Counted from the first letter of the stretch, positions 1-13,716 are shown. The stretch: DNA of 64,000 nucleotides from Fragilariopsis cylindrus CCMP1102 (GCA_900095095.1 FMBT01000064.1:42177-106176); one strand, 5' to 3'. Translations and numbers: made by a program. The notes: generated by a model not told the origin, from the sequence alone.

Positions 1-1046
1 TCCGGTGTGAGGTTTTTGTGAACGCGTCATGTCACGAGTGACGCACTTCGCTTCCTCACATCAATAAAGAAAATGAATGAAGTTAAAAAATGAACTATAT
101 ATGTTATGATGAGATAGTAATGACCACACCCCTGCCAATCTCATCATGTACTCATTACTTTTATATAATCTATGTAATAAGGAAGTAATAAAATAATAGT
201 ACAACAAGTTAACTAAGTAAGGATACAAGTTATTATAAAATCTATGTAATAAGGAAGTAATAATAGTAATAGTAGGACCTACAACAAGTTAACTAAGTAT
301 ACAAGTGTATAGATATCATCTATACGATATATCTAGTCTCTTTAAGCATGCATAGTCATAGCAATCTTGACAGTGACCTCGAATAGCTTAAGTGTGACTA
401 TTGTATTTCAACAGTAGTGGTGACTATTTTGAATATCAGTCAAATATCTAACAAAAGGTCACAATTGTCGCAAATACATTGTATGTTTAAAAGTAGATGT
501 TCTTGTTTGTTTCTGTTATTGAGAAAACATTTAATATAATGCCGCCTGCTCCACGTTAAAAGACATAAAACAGTCGACGCTATTAATATAGTGATAGTTG
601 ATTAGAAGATATATTTTCTCTTAATTATTATGTAAGTATATTTAGTTTTGTTGTTAAAGAGAATTTGCAGTCTTCCTCATTTGTGTGTGATGGAATGAGA
701 GAACAACGCATTGACATGGCAGCTTTCTTTGTGGAGTAGTTAGCATCAGTCCCACAAAAGCAACAGGTACCATTTTTAGATTTGATCCATCTTTGGAGGG
801 CAGTGGTTGGGTCAGGTTGGACTTGTTACTACCGCAGCTCATAAAAAAAAACCACAGCTAAAGTGTGACAGTTTTCACCACATACGTGTATCATCAATTT
901 TATGAGACAATAATTCAAAAACTAGCCAAAAAATAATAGATTCTTTGTATATATAACTTGTTATTTAATAGCTGCAGCTTTGCTCCTTAAGGTCTTAGAA
1001 AGACAGAAAGTCAACAATCTACCCGCCAAATTTATTCTACATTTAT
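1..1046. other. Intergenic, no gene recognised
   Basis: AT-rich DNA with no convincing coding region on either strand. It contains one short imperfect tandem duplication (listed separately). The 3' end of the retrotransposon may extend somewhat into this stretch, because no poly-A tail or target duplication could be fixed. Confidence 0.5.
166..302. repeat. Imperfect tandem duplication, about 70 bp, two copies
   Basis: The segment around 168-233 recurs around 243-302. Both copies share the core words TCTATGTAATAAGGAAGTAA and ACAAGTTAACTAAGTA, and the second copy has small insertions. No function is apparent. Confidence 0.8.
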
Positions 1047-1049
1047 TTA

Positions 1050-4000
1050 TTACTTAGGTTCATCTCCAAATCTGTCATCAATGATCTGCTTTCCCACCTC
1101 CAATGCTGTTTGCTCTCTGCTAGTTGATCTCTTCTTTCCCAATTTGTTGTACAATGATGATATCAAATGATTAACCTTATGTTTGATTTTCTTTATTACT
1201 GGAAGTACTCTACTTGATGATCTCTTCTTCTTTAACCTGGTGTACACGTTCGTCAATGGGTTGTTAGAATATTTCTTTGGTTTCAATTGCTTCAATAGTT
1301 TCCGTGATACCTTGGTCTTTGCTGGTTTGTTTGCAGTGAAGTGTTGCCATATCGGTTTGCTGTTTTCTTGTGCTAATTCTTTCACTCTTTTCATGCTATG
1401 ATCTATTACTGGTCTCCATCTGTTGATCCACTTTTTCAATTGTTGGTTTGTGTCTGCTAGTTTTGATAGTAGTGTTTCATCATATATCTTAATTTCATCT
1501 TCTGGCAGTACCATTTCTCTCAGTGTATACAGGTGAGTTACGTTCTTGCATAGAGATTCATATTCTGCCACTATTCTGCCCCTAATACTGGTGTATTTCT
1601 GTCAATGCACCTATCTGTCCACATTTCTAATATTATTGGTACTATTGACTGAAAGAAACCGTGAAATTCTTCTGTTTTATTTTTGCTTTTGGTTGTTTTG
1701 TTGTTGTTGTTTGTTCATTTTGTTGCTCTTGTTTCTTTCTTCTTTCTTTTATCTTATCATACTTATTGGATCTACTAATCTTAGTCTTGTCTTATATGCT
1801 TTCTGTTGTATTCTCCATTCCTTTGAAATTTTCCTCTTAACAGATTGTCCCATCCTATTACTGTTGTTCATCTATTAAATTTTTGTACCTTCCCATGCCT
1901 TTCCTCCTCTTATTCTGAACATGGTGTTGGACATGCATTCCCTTTGAAGTAAGCCATTAATCCTTCTGTAGTATGTCACACAAGTTTTGTCACTGTTTTG
2001 CGCAGTACATTTATTTGATTGACAACCTTCTTTCTTACCTTCTTCTTTTAGAACATTGGATATGTGTCATCATCTTCATCATCCAAGCATGATGCGCATC
2101 TCTTGTCATGAAATGGTCTCTTTGATGACTCTTTCTCCTGTTGGAGTTTCTTTATGCAAAATTTGTGCATCCATGTATTCCTTTTGTGTAGATATTTCTT
2201 GTAGACTGGTCGAATATGTCCCAATCAATTAGATCGAATATATTGTCACTCCACTTGAATCGTTCACAGTAGAATTTTCGTAGTGGTTTCAGTTGTATTA
2301 TCTCTCTTACTGTGCTTTTGAAGTCTCTTGTTATCGTTCTCCCTTCTATGTGGAATTGGATGCTTGTGTTTGGATCCATCGGTACTATGGGCTTTTCTTG
2401 TAGTCTCTTCAGTCCTATGTTGCTAATTCATCTGCTTCTGAGTTGAGGTAGCATCCAATGGCATTTCTTCTATGTCATATACCTTATCATCCTGGTGGCT
2501 TTTACCCAATTAATTTTGGTTTGGTCCTGAAGCACTGCAATGCCTTGTGTAGCGCTGATAACACATCCCATTCTGAGTGTAGTACTGTTTTCAAGTGTGC
2601 TGTTGGATACTCGTCGTATGCTTTGAGTTTCTTTATCATGCTTAAACTGTCGTGTAGATCTGCGTTTTGCCTCTTGCTGGTTCATTGCATGACATGATTA
2701 TGTCATAGTAGTCTTTTATTAATGTCACTAGTCTTGCTGCAGCTAGTAGTGCACATATTTCTGATCTAAATGATAGTGGGTCATGCCTGCAGGTTGTCCG
2801 TAGCATGTTAAAGTATTGTTCCATCTTCATTCGCTACAACAAACCCAGTGATCCTTTGAGTGGTATTGCCCCTCCATCTGTTGCTATGTTATTTCTTGGT
2901 GATTGATTAATTCATAATTCGTATGGGTGTTAGGAATTTATTTCTGTAGTACTGTGACACGTGTTTTCTTGTGACGTAATATTGCATTATGTTTTGCTCT
3001 CCTTTCTTCTTCTCCTCTTTTTGTCTTACTTGGTGTGATTTGCTATTCTCCATCCTTCTTCTGTGTCCATTACATCTGCTGGTGTTGCATCATTCGGTAG
3101 TCTTTCCACATTGCCTTCTGGTACATAGTTGTATGTATCATTGTCTGCTATCATGTGGCAATCATAGTAGTATTCTCCATTGGTGTGCCATTCTTTTCTG
3201 TAACTCCTGTATAGTACGTCCGTTTCTTCTGAGTAATAGAATGGCCACAGCCGTTCTGAATCATTGGCTTGTACTAGCCAATCGCCTAGTGGCTTCATCA
3301 GTCTCATCCGTTGTCCTATCTCACCTGTCATTCTTCCTTCTTCTCTATACTTTTTCTCATATTTTACTACTTCTGTATGATTAAGTTCCTCTTCATCATC
3401 ATCTTCATAAAGTATTTTGTAGTATTTGCCTGTATTGTTGGTTACAATGCCTCTGTAGATACTCCAATCCAGTATTTGAGTATGAAAGTCCCGATGCTAA
3501 CTTTATCTATTGCTTCTTTTCGCTGTTGCAGTCCCTCATTTTCTATGAGGATATCCCTATTTCCAGTGAGGTTGCTTGGTTCTTGGTTCAGTGAATAGAT
3601 TAAGTCGTGAGCTGGAACCGGGTTCGGATCCTGGTTCAGTTGGTTGTGGGTCAATTCTTGGTTCAAATAGGCTAGTTTCAGTTGATTCCGGGTTTGAACC
3701 TTGGTTCAGATTGGATTTGCAAATTGTCTTCAGGAATTTTCTCCATACTGTCCACGATTGATCCCAGGTCTTTCTTGTGTTATTTCATTCATTTGGATGT
3801 ACATTGTCTTATGCTTCTTTCCCTTTTGCTTTGGTGGTATATAAAGCTCCATCAGCTGTGCATAAGTCGATATTCTTTTACTTGTAGATAACTTTGCAGT
3901 AGTAAATTTGGTTATTTCTGCGTCGTGTATGTTTCAGTTTTTCTATCCAATGTCTGCGCTGCTTCGGTGCACATACTACGTCCATTATGTATGTGTCTCC

Positions 4001-7000
4001 TATTCTTTCATCGATTGATTCTGGTATACATTCTATTTCTAGACTAGCTCTGTGCTTTGCCAGGAATTTCTTATGTGTACATAATAGTGTCCTTCAAGAT
4101 GAGGTGCTCTTATTCCTGGATACTGTAGCAGTGGTTTTGATAGTCCTGATGCATGTTGGAACGTCCTCAGGAAGATTGTGGCTAGTTGTTTTCCATACCT
4201 GGTGTTCTTAGTTGTCTATGAGATTTTGTACTGCATCTAATCCTTGTTCATTCTAGATCATTACATCCTATTCCTCCGTACGATCGTGGCCAAATACTAG
4301 TCATGTGCATGTGTCTGCTATTCCTATCTTGTATTATAGTGTGGTATGTATTTCTTCTGTAGGTCGTGAGTTGATGTTGGCTTAAGTGACACATGCTCAG
4401 TGGATATCCTACCTGCTTTGAAAACTGCTGAGTAGTGGACCCATGCACATCTTGGTGACATTGCTGAGCAAGCTAGTTTCCTTGTGGGTTCTGAGTCTTG
4501 TTAGTTTCCATGTTGTGTTTCTGGTTTTTGCTTGTTCCTTGTTCCGTGCCTAGGCTGCGATAGTTTGTATGGTGATATTGGTCTATATTACTTCTTTGTT
4601 GTTCAATCTGTCTTGTATTGTTATGTTATGGTTGGATCTGCGGTGCTATTACTGGTGCTCCATTCAGTCCAAATGGTAAGCTAGTATTTGGCAAAACATT
4701 TGTCTAGATTAATGCTCCCCCTGTTGCTCTAATAAATCATTCCATAGCTGTGCGTCGTGTTGGTTCTAATGATGATATCATTTACTGTTTCCCATTCCTC
4801 TCCATTGTTTGTGATGTTATTGTCATCCACAAATCCTAGCATTCCTATATGCACTATATAGTTTCCAAGGATCTCATATTTGCATCCATGCCAAACTTGT
4901 CATGAATATCAAATAGCAATGATACTAGTTTGTCCATCCTTGTGCTGATGCTGCGCTTCCTTGTCCTGATCCAAAGCTGGTGATTCATCTGAATGTTGGT
5001 ATGTCTCCTTGATATTCCTACTCCTGTTTTATTGCATATCTTGCCACTCTAGTAGTCTCCAATATTTTGTTAGCTTCTTTGGCATTCCATATGACAGTAG
5101 GCATAGACTTAGTAGATGTACTAGTATTCTATCAAAGCATGCTGTTGCGTCATTGTTGAATTTTACCAGTGTTTTCCGTGTACCATTGCCATTTCTGTTT
5201 GTGTTACATCGACGAATACTGGATCAATTGCTCTCCTATTGGGTCTGCTTCCATATACTCCTTTGTTTAGTAAGTTGTTGTCCTCGCAGTGTTGGTCTAA
5301 TTCTCTGAAATACATCGAGAATAATAGATTAAGGTCACATTCATAAAGGTGTATGACTCTCATTCTGTGTATGCGCGGTATGCCTGTGTCTTTCCCCAGC
5401 ATGCATGTCAAGATGTATTCCCATCTTTTGTATACGTGTTCATTGTCATAAGCTGTTTGTAACATGGTTGCATGTAATTCAATTATTTCGTCTCGTATGT
5501 TATCCAATTTCTCTCTTTCTTCGTCATCTTTTGCCTTTAGTGGGCGAAACAGCGCGTGGAAGTGTCCTAGATGTCTCCCTGATGGTGATGTGCTTGTACG
5601 TTCTTTCCATCTCATATATTTGTTCATCATCTTTTCTGAGGTTATTTCGATTTTTATTTCAGCAGAGTGTCGCTTCATTGATTTAAGTAGATATCTAGAC
5701 CATTCATCATCTGTTATTTCCTTCGGATCACCTGTTCCCTCTAATAGTTCGTTTGCTATATCTGTGTCTGCTCCAAATCCTATTTTCTTTATTATTTCTG
5801 GTGTTGCTAATGGTGTGGATTCTGCCTGTCTGAAGTGTCTTATATTCTTTTGTAGTATTACTCGTTCGATTGTTGGTCCGTCTGTTATTGCTAGGTACTC
5901 AATCTCGATCCCTTCCTTTGGTAGTGGTACCAGTATGGATGACATCTTTCCTGAGTTCTGTTTTGATGGTAGTTCAGACATCATTTGTTTAGTATCTTTT
6001 GCTCGTTGGAATATCTGCGCTGCTCTTTTTGCATCCATTTCAGGGTTCATTGCTACATATGCTGCCTCCTGTTCCTCTCCTATGCTAGTCGTCTTTGTTC
6101 TGTTATCTCTTATTAATTTTCTTCTTTTCTTCTGCGCTAAACTCAGTGCTTTGGAGGCTTCTGCAATGTCTTCTGGGAGTTGTATTTGGTTCTTCAACAA
6201 GAGCTGCTTTTGCTGTATTTGGTTGCTGCAATCGATATCGTTTTTCAGGCTTGACAAGTGGATTCTCAGTATATTTGCTGTTGTCATCACTTCATTCACT
6301 TCCTCCGACCATGGTTCTCTATGATGTATTCTGCACTGTTCTTCTGCTTCTAGCATCACTGCTGTTATTTCTCTGTCAAGTGCCTCCAATTTCTTCTTTT
6401 CGTACCAGTTCTTTTGTTGTTTTACTCTCCTGTATATGTCTCTCATCTTAAACACCTTATGTAAGTGTTCCACATATTTTGTAATATTCTTTGGGTGTGT
6501 TCCTCTGATTGCTCTTGATGATGCAGAAAAGATTGATGGTAACTGTCTATCAAGAAAGCCATCCAGTGCAAAATCAACGAAATAGCCTTTGTGATCTGAC
6601 GCTATTCTTTCATGGAAAGACTCATACCCACTCCGTAGAATATGGTCTACTAACCGTGGTGTTACAAATACATAGTCCAATCTTTTTGATCCTCTTGTGT
6701 AGGTTGTTATGTCTATTATTCCATGTTGGTGGCTGTGCACATCTGTGAGTCCTCCGGCTAATATTACTTTTGCCATGCCATTTGGATCATCTCCCACTAA
6801 TTCATTGAAATCACCTGTTAAAATAATGTCTTTGTCTTCACTCCTTGCTTTCTTCACTAATATTGTTAGATCTTCTATAAAAAGTTTCTTCGGATCTGGC
6901 TCTCTTATGTTCTTTAGCTTATACAGCGATATTTGTTGATTGAATAGAGTGTCTTCTCCTACTTTGGCATTTTTGTGTTGTGATACATTATATGCTGTTA

Positions 7001-8606
7001 GTACCATTATTTCTTTGTTATCTTTTCCTATTAGGGTGTATCCGCACCATCTTCCATATGGATCAGTTATTGTTTCCCGTACCCTTCCTACTAGTGATCC
7101 TGTTATTCCTACTAGATTTCCTCCTGGTTTTGTAAAGTTTAATACTGGTGCTGTGGATGATGAGTGTACTATTTTACAGTCTTCATTAGTATCTCTCCAC
7201 ATTCTTTGTTTTGACATTCTTGTAATGCTTCTTGCTAATGCATTTGATTCATCACCATGTGTTTCATTGAATGTAAATATATCAGCCCCTGCTTGCTTCA
7301 TTTCATTGAACGCCGAGTCTAGTCCTATGCCTTCTCTATCATATATTCCACATACATTTTGGCAGTATAGTCTTATATATGGTGTATCGTCCAGTGTTGT
7401 ATCTTCACATATATGTCCGAATGGCAGATTTTCTTTTGTTATCTTCATTTTATTCTTTGTTGTTGTTGTTGTTGTTGTTGTTGTTTCTGTCTCATTGTCG
7501 TTGTTATGATTATTATTATTCTGTACACTATCTTCTTCTTCGCTTTCATCTTCACTTGGCTCAAAGAATAGGTCTTCTTCACTGTTGTTTCCATTTCCAT
7601 AGTCGCCGTTATCTCCTATAGCTCTTGTTGTTGTTGTTTCCATTGATACAGTGGTTGCAACCTCATCGTTGATAGTACTGGATTTTTCAATTCGCGATAA
7701 TTTAGTCCTTAACTCACTATTTCGTACTGATTTAGTGTTTATTCCTTCACTATTTCGTTCCTTTCGCGATAATTTAGTCCTTATTTCCTCGTCATCCTCA
7801 CTATCACTGTCCTCTCTGTCTCTATCCTGTAGTCCTGGCATGGTGTTGTTATCATCTTCATCTTCATTATCACTCTCATTATCACTATCTTCTCTATTCC
7901 TTTCCTGCACTCCTGTCATTCTATTTCCTTTCTGTACGCTACTTATTCTTTCTATTGCTTCTTTTAGTTTCTTCGGTCTTGTGTCAATCGGTAGCTGCTC
8001 TCGTGGATTATCTTCTTCACTATCATCATCCGATGATTCAACAGCACCGTATCTACTAGTTAACTCTGGTATATTTGTTTCATTATTGTTGTGTTCTTTA
8101 AATTGTTTTCTTGATGCTATTATTTTCTTCTCCTCATTGTTCTCATTATCATTATCACCTCTATTCATTTGATGGATTCGTATCTGTCTTTGCAGATGTA
8201 TTTGTTGTTGTTGTTGGTTTGTTATTATTATTGAATTGACTGAAGTCTCCTGCTGCCAATGCTGTTTGTTTTGCTGCAGGTATTGGTCATTATCTTCCAT
8301 TGTTACATCGTTTGATTGTTCATTTGTAGTCGCTTCCATTTGTTCTTCTATCATGTCTTCTTGTTCTCCTTCTTCTTGCTCATCTGTTGTACCATTTTCT
8401 ACTGTTGATAATGCTGTTGTTTCATCATCATCTAATCCATGTTTTGGTCGTTTGTTGGAGCTTGTTGATTGTTCTTGCGATTGACTGTATTGGCTGTTAG
8501 TTAAAGTACTTGCTGGTGTAGATCCTTGTTGTAACTCTATTACTGGTTGTATTTCACTTATTGGTGATCCTTGTCTTCTTTCTTCATTCTTTGTCATTAG
8601 CATCAT
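1050..8606 (-). CDS. Retrotransposon ORF2: endonuclease, reverse transcriptase, RNase H (frameshifted)
   Basis: The first open stretch (8606-5163) codes for 1147 residues: an acidic low-complexity N-terminus, then an exonuclease-endonuclease-phosphatase domain (IRLYCQNVCGI, FNETHGD, LTGDFNE, RLDYVFV, ASDHKG), then the start of the RT (SPSGRHLGHF, GVYGSRPNRRAIDPV). After an apparent one-base loss at about 5166 the RT continues in the next frame with motif A (NNDATACFDRI), then the GSGQGS motif and the catalytic FVDDNN near 4817-4839. About 4248-4448 holds the RT-distal YGGIG segment. At about 2400-2880 an RNase H domain is visible (TDGGA, SFRSEICAL, KSHQDD, LNSEADELA). A C-x2-C knuckle lies near 2080, and the C-terminal segment is 1571-1050. 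Frame breaks separate these pieces. Confidence 0.9.
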
Positions 8607-8613
8607 AGATTGT

Positions 8614-10988
8614 TCATTGTTTTGTTTGATTGTTCATTGTTGTTGTTTGTTGTATCATCATTTGTTTGTTTGTTTCTGCTTGTTGTATCATCATTTGTTT
8701 AATTGTTTCATTTGTATTTGCTGTGCCTGTTGCTAATGAATTGACTACTGTGCTTAGCGATTCAACCATTTTTGACACATTTGTCATCATTGTTTTTGCT
8801 GAATCATCTGGTGATAAGTTGGACATAACTGTTCCTATTTCTGCTTGATTTGTTGTTGCTGCTTGTTGTACTGCTGGTGGTGAAGCCCATTGTTGTATTG
8901 GTAGTGCTGATTGATGTTATGCCTTCCGTTCTTAATGATACTCCTAGGTACTGATGGTGCTGCTTGGATGCGTTTGTTCTTCCATTGCAAAGCTTCCATG
9001 GTACGAGTACTGTGAACTCTGGTATTTCGATTGGTGTTTTGGGTTTTTTCTGTATCTTTCTCTAATCTTTTGGCTAAGTTTTCTGCATGTCCGCTATTGT
9101 TACAGTATCATTCACTAATGGGTAGTTGTTCATATGCTTTGATGCATTCCATTGCTGCTGGTCTGTCACTACTTTCTTGAAACTCCTGAAACATTTTCCC
9201 AATTGCTTTCTTGCTGAATCTACTTTATTTGCTGGTACAATTACTATATATTTCCTTTGTTGCAGTTTCATTTGTCTCTTCAATTGATATAGCTCCACAG
9301 TTTCCTAGTATAAATTGTTGTACTGTCACCTGTGTAGAATTTACTACCTTAACATTGCCATACATATCGTCGAATACGCTGGGTGCAGTTGAGTATAGTA
9401 ATGGTTAGATTGTTTTGAAGTTGCTGTATCAGCTACTATTTGTCCATATAATTCAAATCCAAGGTGTTGATTTAGCTTTTGGGATGACTGTAGTGCTCCC
9501 AGGAGTTTCTCGGTAGCATTGCCATAGTTCCATCACCATTTTGCCTGTGTTTTTGTTGTCTTTAGTACTATTCCTTCGCATACAGCTTGGTTGTTATATG
9601 CTCCTCCTCTTACTGTTCCTCTGTGGCATTCCACTCTAACATCGCTTGACAGGTTCTTTATTTGTGCTACTTGTTGGGGTGTTAGTTTATTTCCATTCAC
9701 AATGTCTTTAATTCCATTTTGTATTTTCTTTCCATTGCTGGCCTGAATACTAATCTGCTATGTCCTTTTTCAACAAATCCTACTTGTTCCAGTGTGTTGT
9801 CATTGATGAACGGACTGTTCATGTATAGTTGATTATGGTATAAATAGTTATGTATTTTGTTTTGTAGCTCTTTTTCATTGTGTGGCATTGATACTTTCAT
9901 GAATGTTTGTTGATTTGTATTGTCTCTGTTTCTATTTTGATCAAAGAAATCATCGTAGCTTGCTGGTGTCTTGGGAAAATCATTGTTTATATTGATTATG
10001 TCTCTTGGAACTGGTGATGTTGCTGAGTTTGTTGGGTGGAATATAATTGTTGGTTCTCTGTGCTGCATTTCTCTCATTACATTCTTAATAATAATTTTTC
10101 CATCTTTACCTGCTTTATGTTCTGGTCTCCATGCAATTGTAAAAGTATATGTTGCCATGTCTGTTGGTTCTACTATGGATACTTTTGCTGTACGTCCTCC
10201 TCTCTTTCTGTTATTGTTATTGCTGTTGTCTCCGTTGTCTGTGTTTCCATTCTTTCCATTATTTCCACTATTATCGCTTGCATTATTTTCTGTTTCTTCT
10301 CCTTCTTCTGCTTCCACTTGACTGTAGTCTGTTGCTAGTCTGTTGTTTTCTGTGTCTCCTGTTTCCTGACTTGCTGTAGCTACGTTGATTCGCTTGTTAT
10401 TGTTTCGCTTGTTTTCTTCTTTTTCTGTTGATTTGTTGCTTGTTCCGCTGCTTTTTTCATTCTTTTTGTTGTCTTTATTTCTGTTTTCTTCCATCAGTTC
10501 CTTCGCTTCTTCGTTTTCTTCTTCTTCTTCTTTCTCTTCTGTTTCTACTGGTGCCATTAATCTTTGTTCAACATATTCTTTAAGGGTGAATGATAATTCC
10601 TTGGTATGTGCTGGTGTGTCCGGTATGTTGCATCTGTTGCTGCGTATCGGCGATTCAATTTTTACTTCCATTGCTCCATTCTTCACCTTCTTAGTTTCAA
10701 TATTAATAGTTGTTATGATCGAATCAATAAATGGTTCTTCTTTGTTCTTTGTTTTGGGTTTTCTGCTTCCATTTGTCTTGATCTTTGTCCATCCTTGTTC
10801 CTCAGTCAGTTCATTGTCGCTAATGCCTATAATTCCATTTTGCTGTTTTCCTTCAATTTCATCGATTTTTGGTCCAATTTGTCCCCGCTTCTTGCTTCCT
10901 TGGTGGACTCTATTGATACATTGTCATACATGTCTTCTCCATTGGTGTGGCTCCATCCATGTTGGATTAATACTTGCTTTGTTATCAT
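8614..10988 (-). CDS. Retrotransposon ORF1 (gag-like, unknown fold), frameshifted
   Basis: This is the upstream ORF of the retroelement. The probable first ATG is at 10988. The longest open piece (9697-10686) is a 329-residue segment with an acidic run, a long Asn/Ser/Gly-rich low-complexity linker and then a more globular part. A second piece (9074-9298) and a C-terminal piece (8614-8826) continue it in other frames. The last piece is Gln/Asn/Met-rich, with the repeated word KQMMIQQ. I see no CCHC zinc knuckle or RRM that would identify it as a standard LINE ORF1. Its stop lies only 8 bp before the ORF2 start, so ORF2 could be reached by termination-reinitiation. Several frame breaks are present, at least one of them near the N-terminus. 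Confidence 0.6.
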
Positions 10989-11482
10989 TGTCAACAGACT
11001 CGTTTAGAGGTTTGGTTCAGAGATTCACGTAGGATCCTACGTAGTTTCAGTACTGAGTGTATTTAAGCGATACAACTTGAGGTGCGCGTTTTCAATTAAT
11101 AGATTCTTTGATGGCTCATGATACAGTTGTGAATAATATTGTTTTCATTAAATCTACACATAGATAGACAAAGTTATTGTTTGGATTGCTACCGAAGCTG
11201 AGGAATTTACATGATTCATCTAATAATATATAATACTATTATTGTTGTAAGTGATTATTATTAAATATAATTTTATGTGCAGGCAGGACTTATTGTTGCC
11301 CTGCTGAAACTACGGATGATTGTTAATTTATTCAGTAGCATAGCATGGATCCCACCAGAATTGGTCAGTACCACATACTTCATGTCCATCTTCTCCTCTC
11401 AAATTATTTTATGATATAGACTGTGTGATGATATTTAATTATTATTTCACCATAATAAACATCCACGATTGATTGATTGTTT

Positions 11483-11515
<33 letters not shown>

Positions 11516-12284
11516 TGGTTGTGGTTACTTCAGCTCGGCCAATGGAGTGTAGTGAGAGATTGAATGAGTGGTGAATGTAGTTGTTGATGTGTACTTGTAG
11601 TTAGATGTACTAGTAGCTACGGTATAACTACATACACTCAGACAACAACAACAACAACAGCATAATTATTTTGGGGGGAGAGGATTTTTTCGATTTTTGT
11701 TTTGTGCCACAACAAAAGTGACGTGTTGTGACTTTATTAGTAAGTCCTACAGTAAGACCTCTTATTGGCTGTTTTCTTGCTTGTTCAAGGTTTTGAAGTG
11801 AAATTCTAAAGTGAATGAATCTGAGAATCGAATCGTTGGAAAGGGATTCCATTTTTGTCCGTTTTGCGCGATAAACTACGAAGCACTCTTACTTCACAAG
11901 AATTTAACAATTGTTTGCTTGTTAGCTCGTCTGAGATGAGAGCTTTGATGCTATTAGCGTCTGTGTGACTGAAGACATCTTGTCAATACATAACACATAC
12001 GGCATTAACAAACACAAGATTGAAAGCAATGCTCTGACGAGTACTGTAATAACAACACTTTAACAACGAATACGAATGAATCTAGATACGTAGCGGCGTG
12101 GTGTCAACACATCTCGAACATTCCAAAAGTATTAGTGCCGACCAAGCTAAGAAGAGGAAGCAAAAACGCCAATTGATTCGCTATATTTGTTACCCCCCAA
12201 CATCCCCCAACACAATATTTATCTCATCACTTTTCTAACTACACTCAAAAACAAGTACCACGATATATTACACGTTTTGTAACT
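10989..12284. other. Intergenic, no gene recognised
   Basis: Lies between the retroelement and the Mpv17-like gene. It holds GTT and CAA microsatellites (near 11.49 and 11.64 kb) and no supported coding region. The last few hundred bases presumably carry the promoter of the downstream gene, but I see no diagnostic motif. Confidence 0.5.
11484..11513. repeat. (GTT)n microsatellite
   Basis: About ten uninterrupted GTT units in intergenic DNA. Confidence 0.9.
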
Positions 12285-13716
12285 ATGCTAAGCAGCAGAA
12301 TCTCATCACAAGGGCGACGATTACTGACAAGCAGCAGTTTCCATAGCAAACGATCATTATTTAACAAATATGATTGCCGCGATGTCATCCATCATACGAT
12401 GACGTCATCGGCAAGGGCAAGGACGACGGCATTGACAAGGAATACGGGACGAGCCCTCCGCCAAAAAAATATCTCTTCGGCTAGCAATCGAGGAGGAAGA
12501 CGTGCAGCTGATAATAATACCGTACTATCTACCATATTATCTCGACAACAACGACATCGACGGAATATTTCATCATCGTCGTTTGCCGAGGGAGGAGCAA
12601 CAAGAGCAAAAAGCGGAGGAGGAAGTCACAAGAACAACAGTAACAAAAGTGAAAAGTCATTCTTTACTACATTTTCATTTTCATATATATTTCAATGGTA
12701 TTCCAAACTGCTTGATACGAATCCAATTATAACAAAATGTTTATCTGCTGGTTTTATTTCATCAATTGGAAATGTATTAGCACAAGGAATCAATCATCGT
12801 CAACAGCAACAAAAGGAGGAAGAAAAAAAGCAAATAGAATACGAAAATAATTTTAGTGACGTTGACAATACAACGAAACAAAAACAACAACAGGAAGAAA
12901 ATCAGCAACAACAACCCGCGGCATTCCAGGTTGATATAGCACAGGTATCACGATTTGCATTATTGAATATTCTATTTGTTGCACCTATATTGCATCATTG
13001 GTATCAATTTATTAATAAAGCAGTACCAGGCCGAGCATTTTCAAAGGTATTGCAACGTACATTCTGGGATGAATTTATATTTACTCCTATGTACTTACCA
13101 GTATTCTTGGGTATGTTATGGAAATCAGAAGGTACAACTAATGATAATATAATTAAAATGATTATATCAGAACTTCCATCAATTATTACTGCTGAATGGG
13201 TAAGTTCAAATAAGTTGAAGTTGTTGTTTTTTCCGTTTGTGCGTGGGCTAATTCTTTAAGAACTTTAATCTGAAATTTGAACAACCGACTTTTTACTAAC
13301 AAAAAATCGATTTCAATTTATTCATATTATTTGTTCCTTCCTCTATTGTTGCCACGCTTTGCTACAAAATACTGTTATATCAGCTCGTTTGGGTTCCAAC
13401 TATGATTGTTACCTTTAGATATATACCTATGAAATTTCAAGTTCTAACTATAAATTTAATTGGTATTTTTTGGCAAACATTCCTTTCCTATGCTGCTAAT
13501 AATGCACACGATGAAACAAATAATGAGGATGTTGAAAAATTAGAAATTGGTAGTGATAATGGCAACAACAGCACCGGCGACAAATCTAACAATGACGATG
13601 ACATGGTCATGGCTAGTAGCAGTAGCAGTAGCAGCACCAGCATTATTGTAGAAGAACACGCACCATTGGTATTGAATACTACCATTCGACAAACACACCA
13701 AAACCGACGTAAATAA
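12285..13716 (+). CDS. Mpv17/PMP22-family inner-membrane protein
   Basis: There are two exons, 12285-13199 and 13384-13716, joined across a 184-bp phase-0 GT-AG intron to give about 415 residues. The conserved family region starts near residue 145 (NPIITKCLSAGFISSIGN). It continues through HHWYQFI and FWDEFIFTPMY and crosses the splice as EW|LVWVPTMIVTFRYIP to FWQTFLSYAAN, matching the W-x-VWP...NF-x-FVP...W-x-xFLSY signature. Family members are small four-helix proteins of mitochondrial, peroxisomal or plastid membranes, linked to mtDNA maintenance and metabolite leak. The N-terminal 100+ residues are Arg/Ser-rich with almost no acids early on, like a mitochondrial presequence. A Gln/Glu-rich insert and a Ser/Asn-rich C-terminal tail make it about twice the usual length. 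No frame break. Confidence 0.9.

Larger units (their letters stand above)
1047..10988 (-). mobile_element. Non-LTR (LINE-type) retrotransposon, APE-RT-RNase H
   Basis: A roughly 10 kb minus-strand element with two consecutive coding regions. Upstream is an Asn/Glu/Lys-rich ORF1. Downstream is an ORF2 with, in order, an AP-type endonuclease, a reverse transcriptase, an RNase H and a Cys-rich C-terminal region. No LTRs flank it, which fits target-primed retrotransposition. The boundaries given are coding limits only; 5' and 3' UTRs, poly-A tail and target duplication could not be placed. It looks heavily frameshifted, but at least some breaks in ORF2 are single missing bases of the same kind seen in host genes across the window. 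The real copy may therefore be less degraded than it appears. The clade is not assigned; the motif set resembles elements common in stramenopile genomes. Confidence 0.9.

Noticed and set aside
1-1046. Retrotransposon long terminal repeats at the two ends of the 1-11 kb element
   Set aside because: No matching direct repeats were seen at the two ends, and the protein order (endonuclease before RT, no integrase or protease) is that of a non-LTR element.
3440-3740. Imperfect GGTTC/GAACC repeats near 3.44-3.74 kb as a separate repeat element
   Set aside because: They lie between the RT and RNase H parts of the retroelement and read as an Asn/Gln/Pro linker on its coding strand.
7440-8700. Long plus-strand Ser/Leu- and Val-rich open frames opposite the retroelement
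   Set aside because: They are antisense readings of the acidic, Gln/Asn-rich ORF2 N-terminus. Composition is purely a mirror of the real coding strand and no domain is visible.
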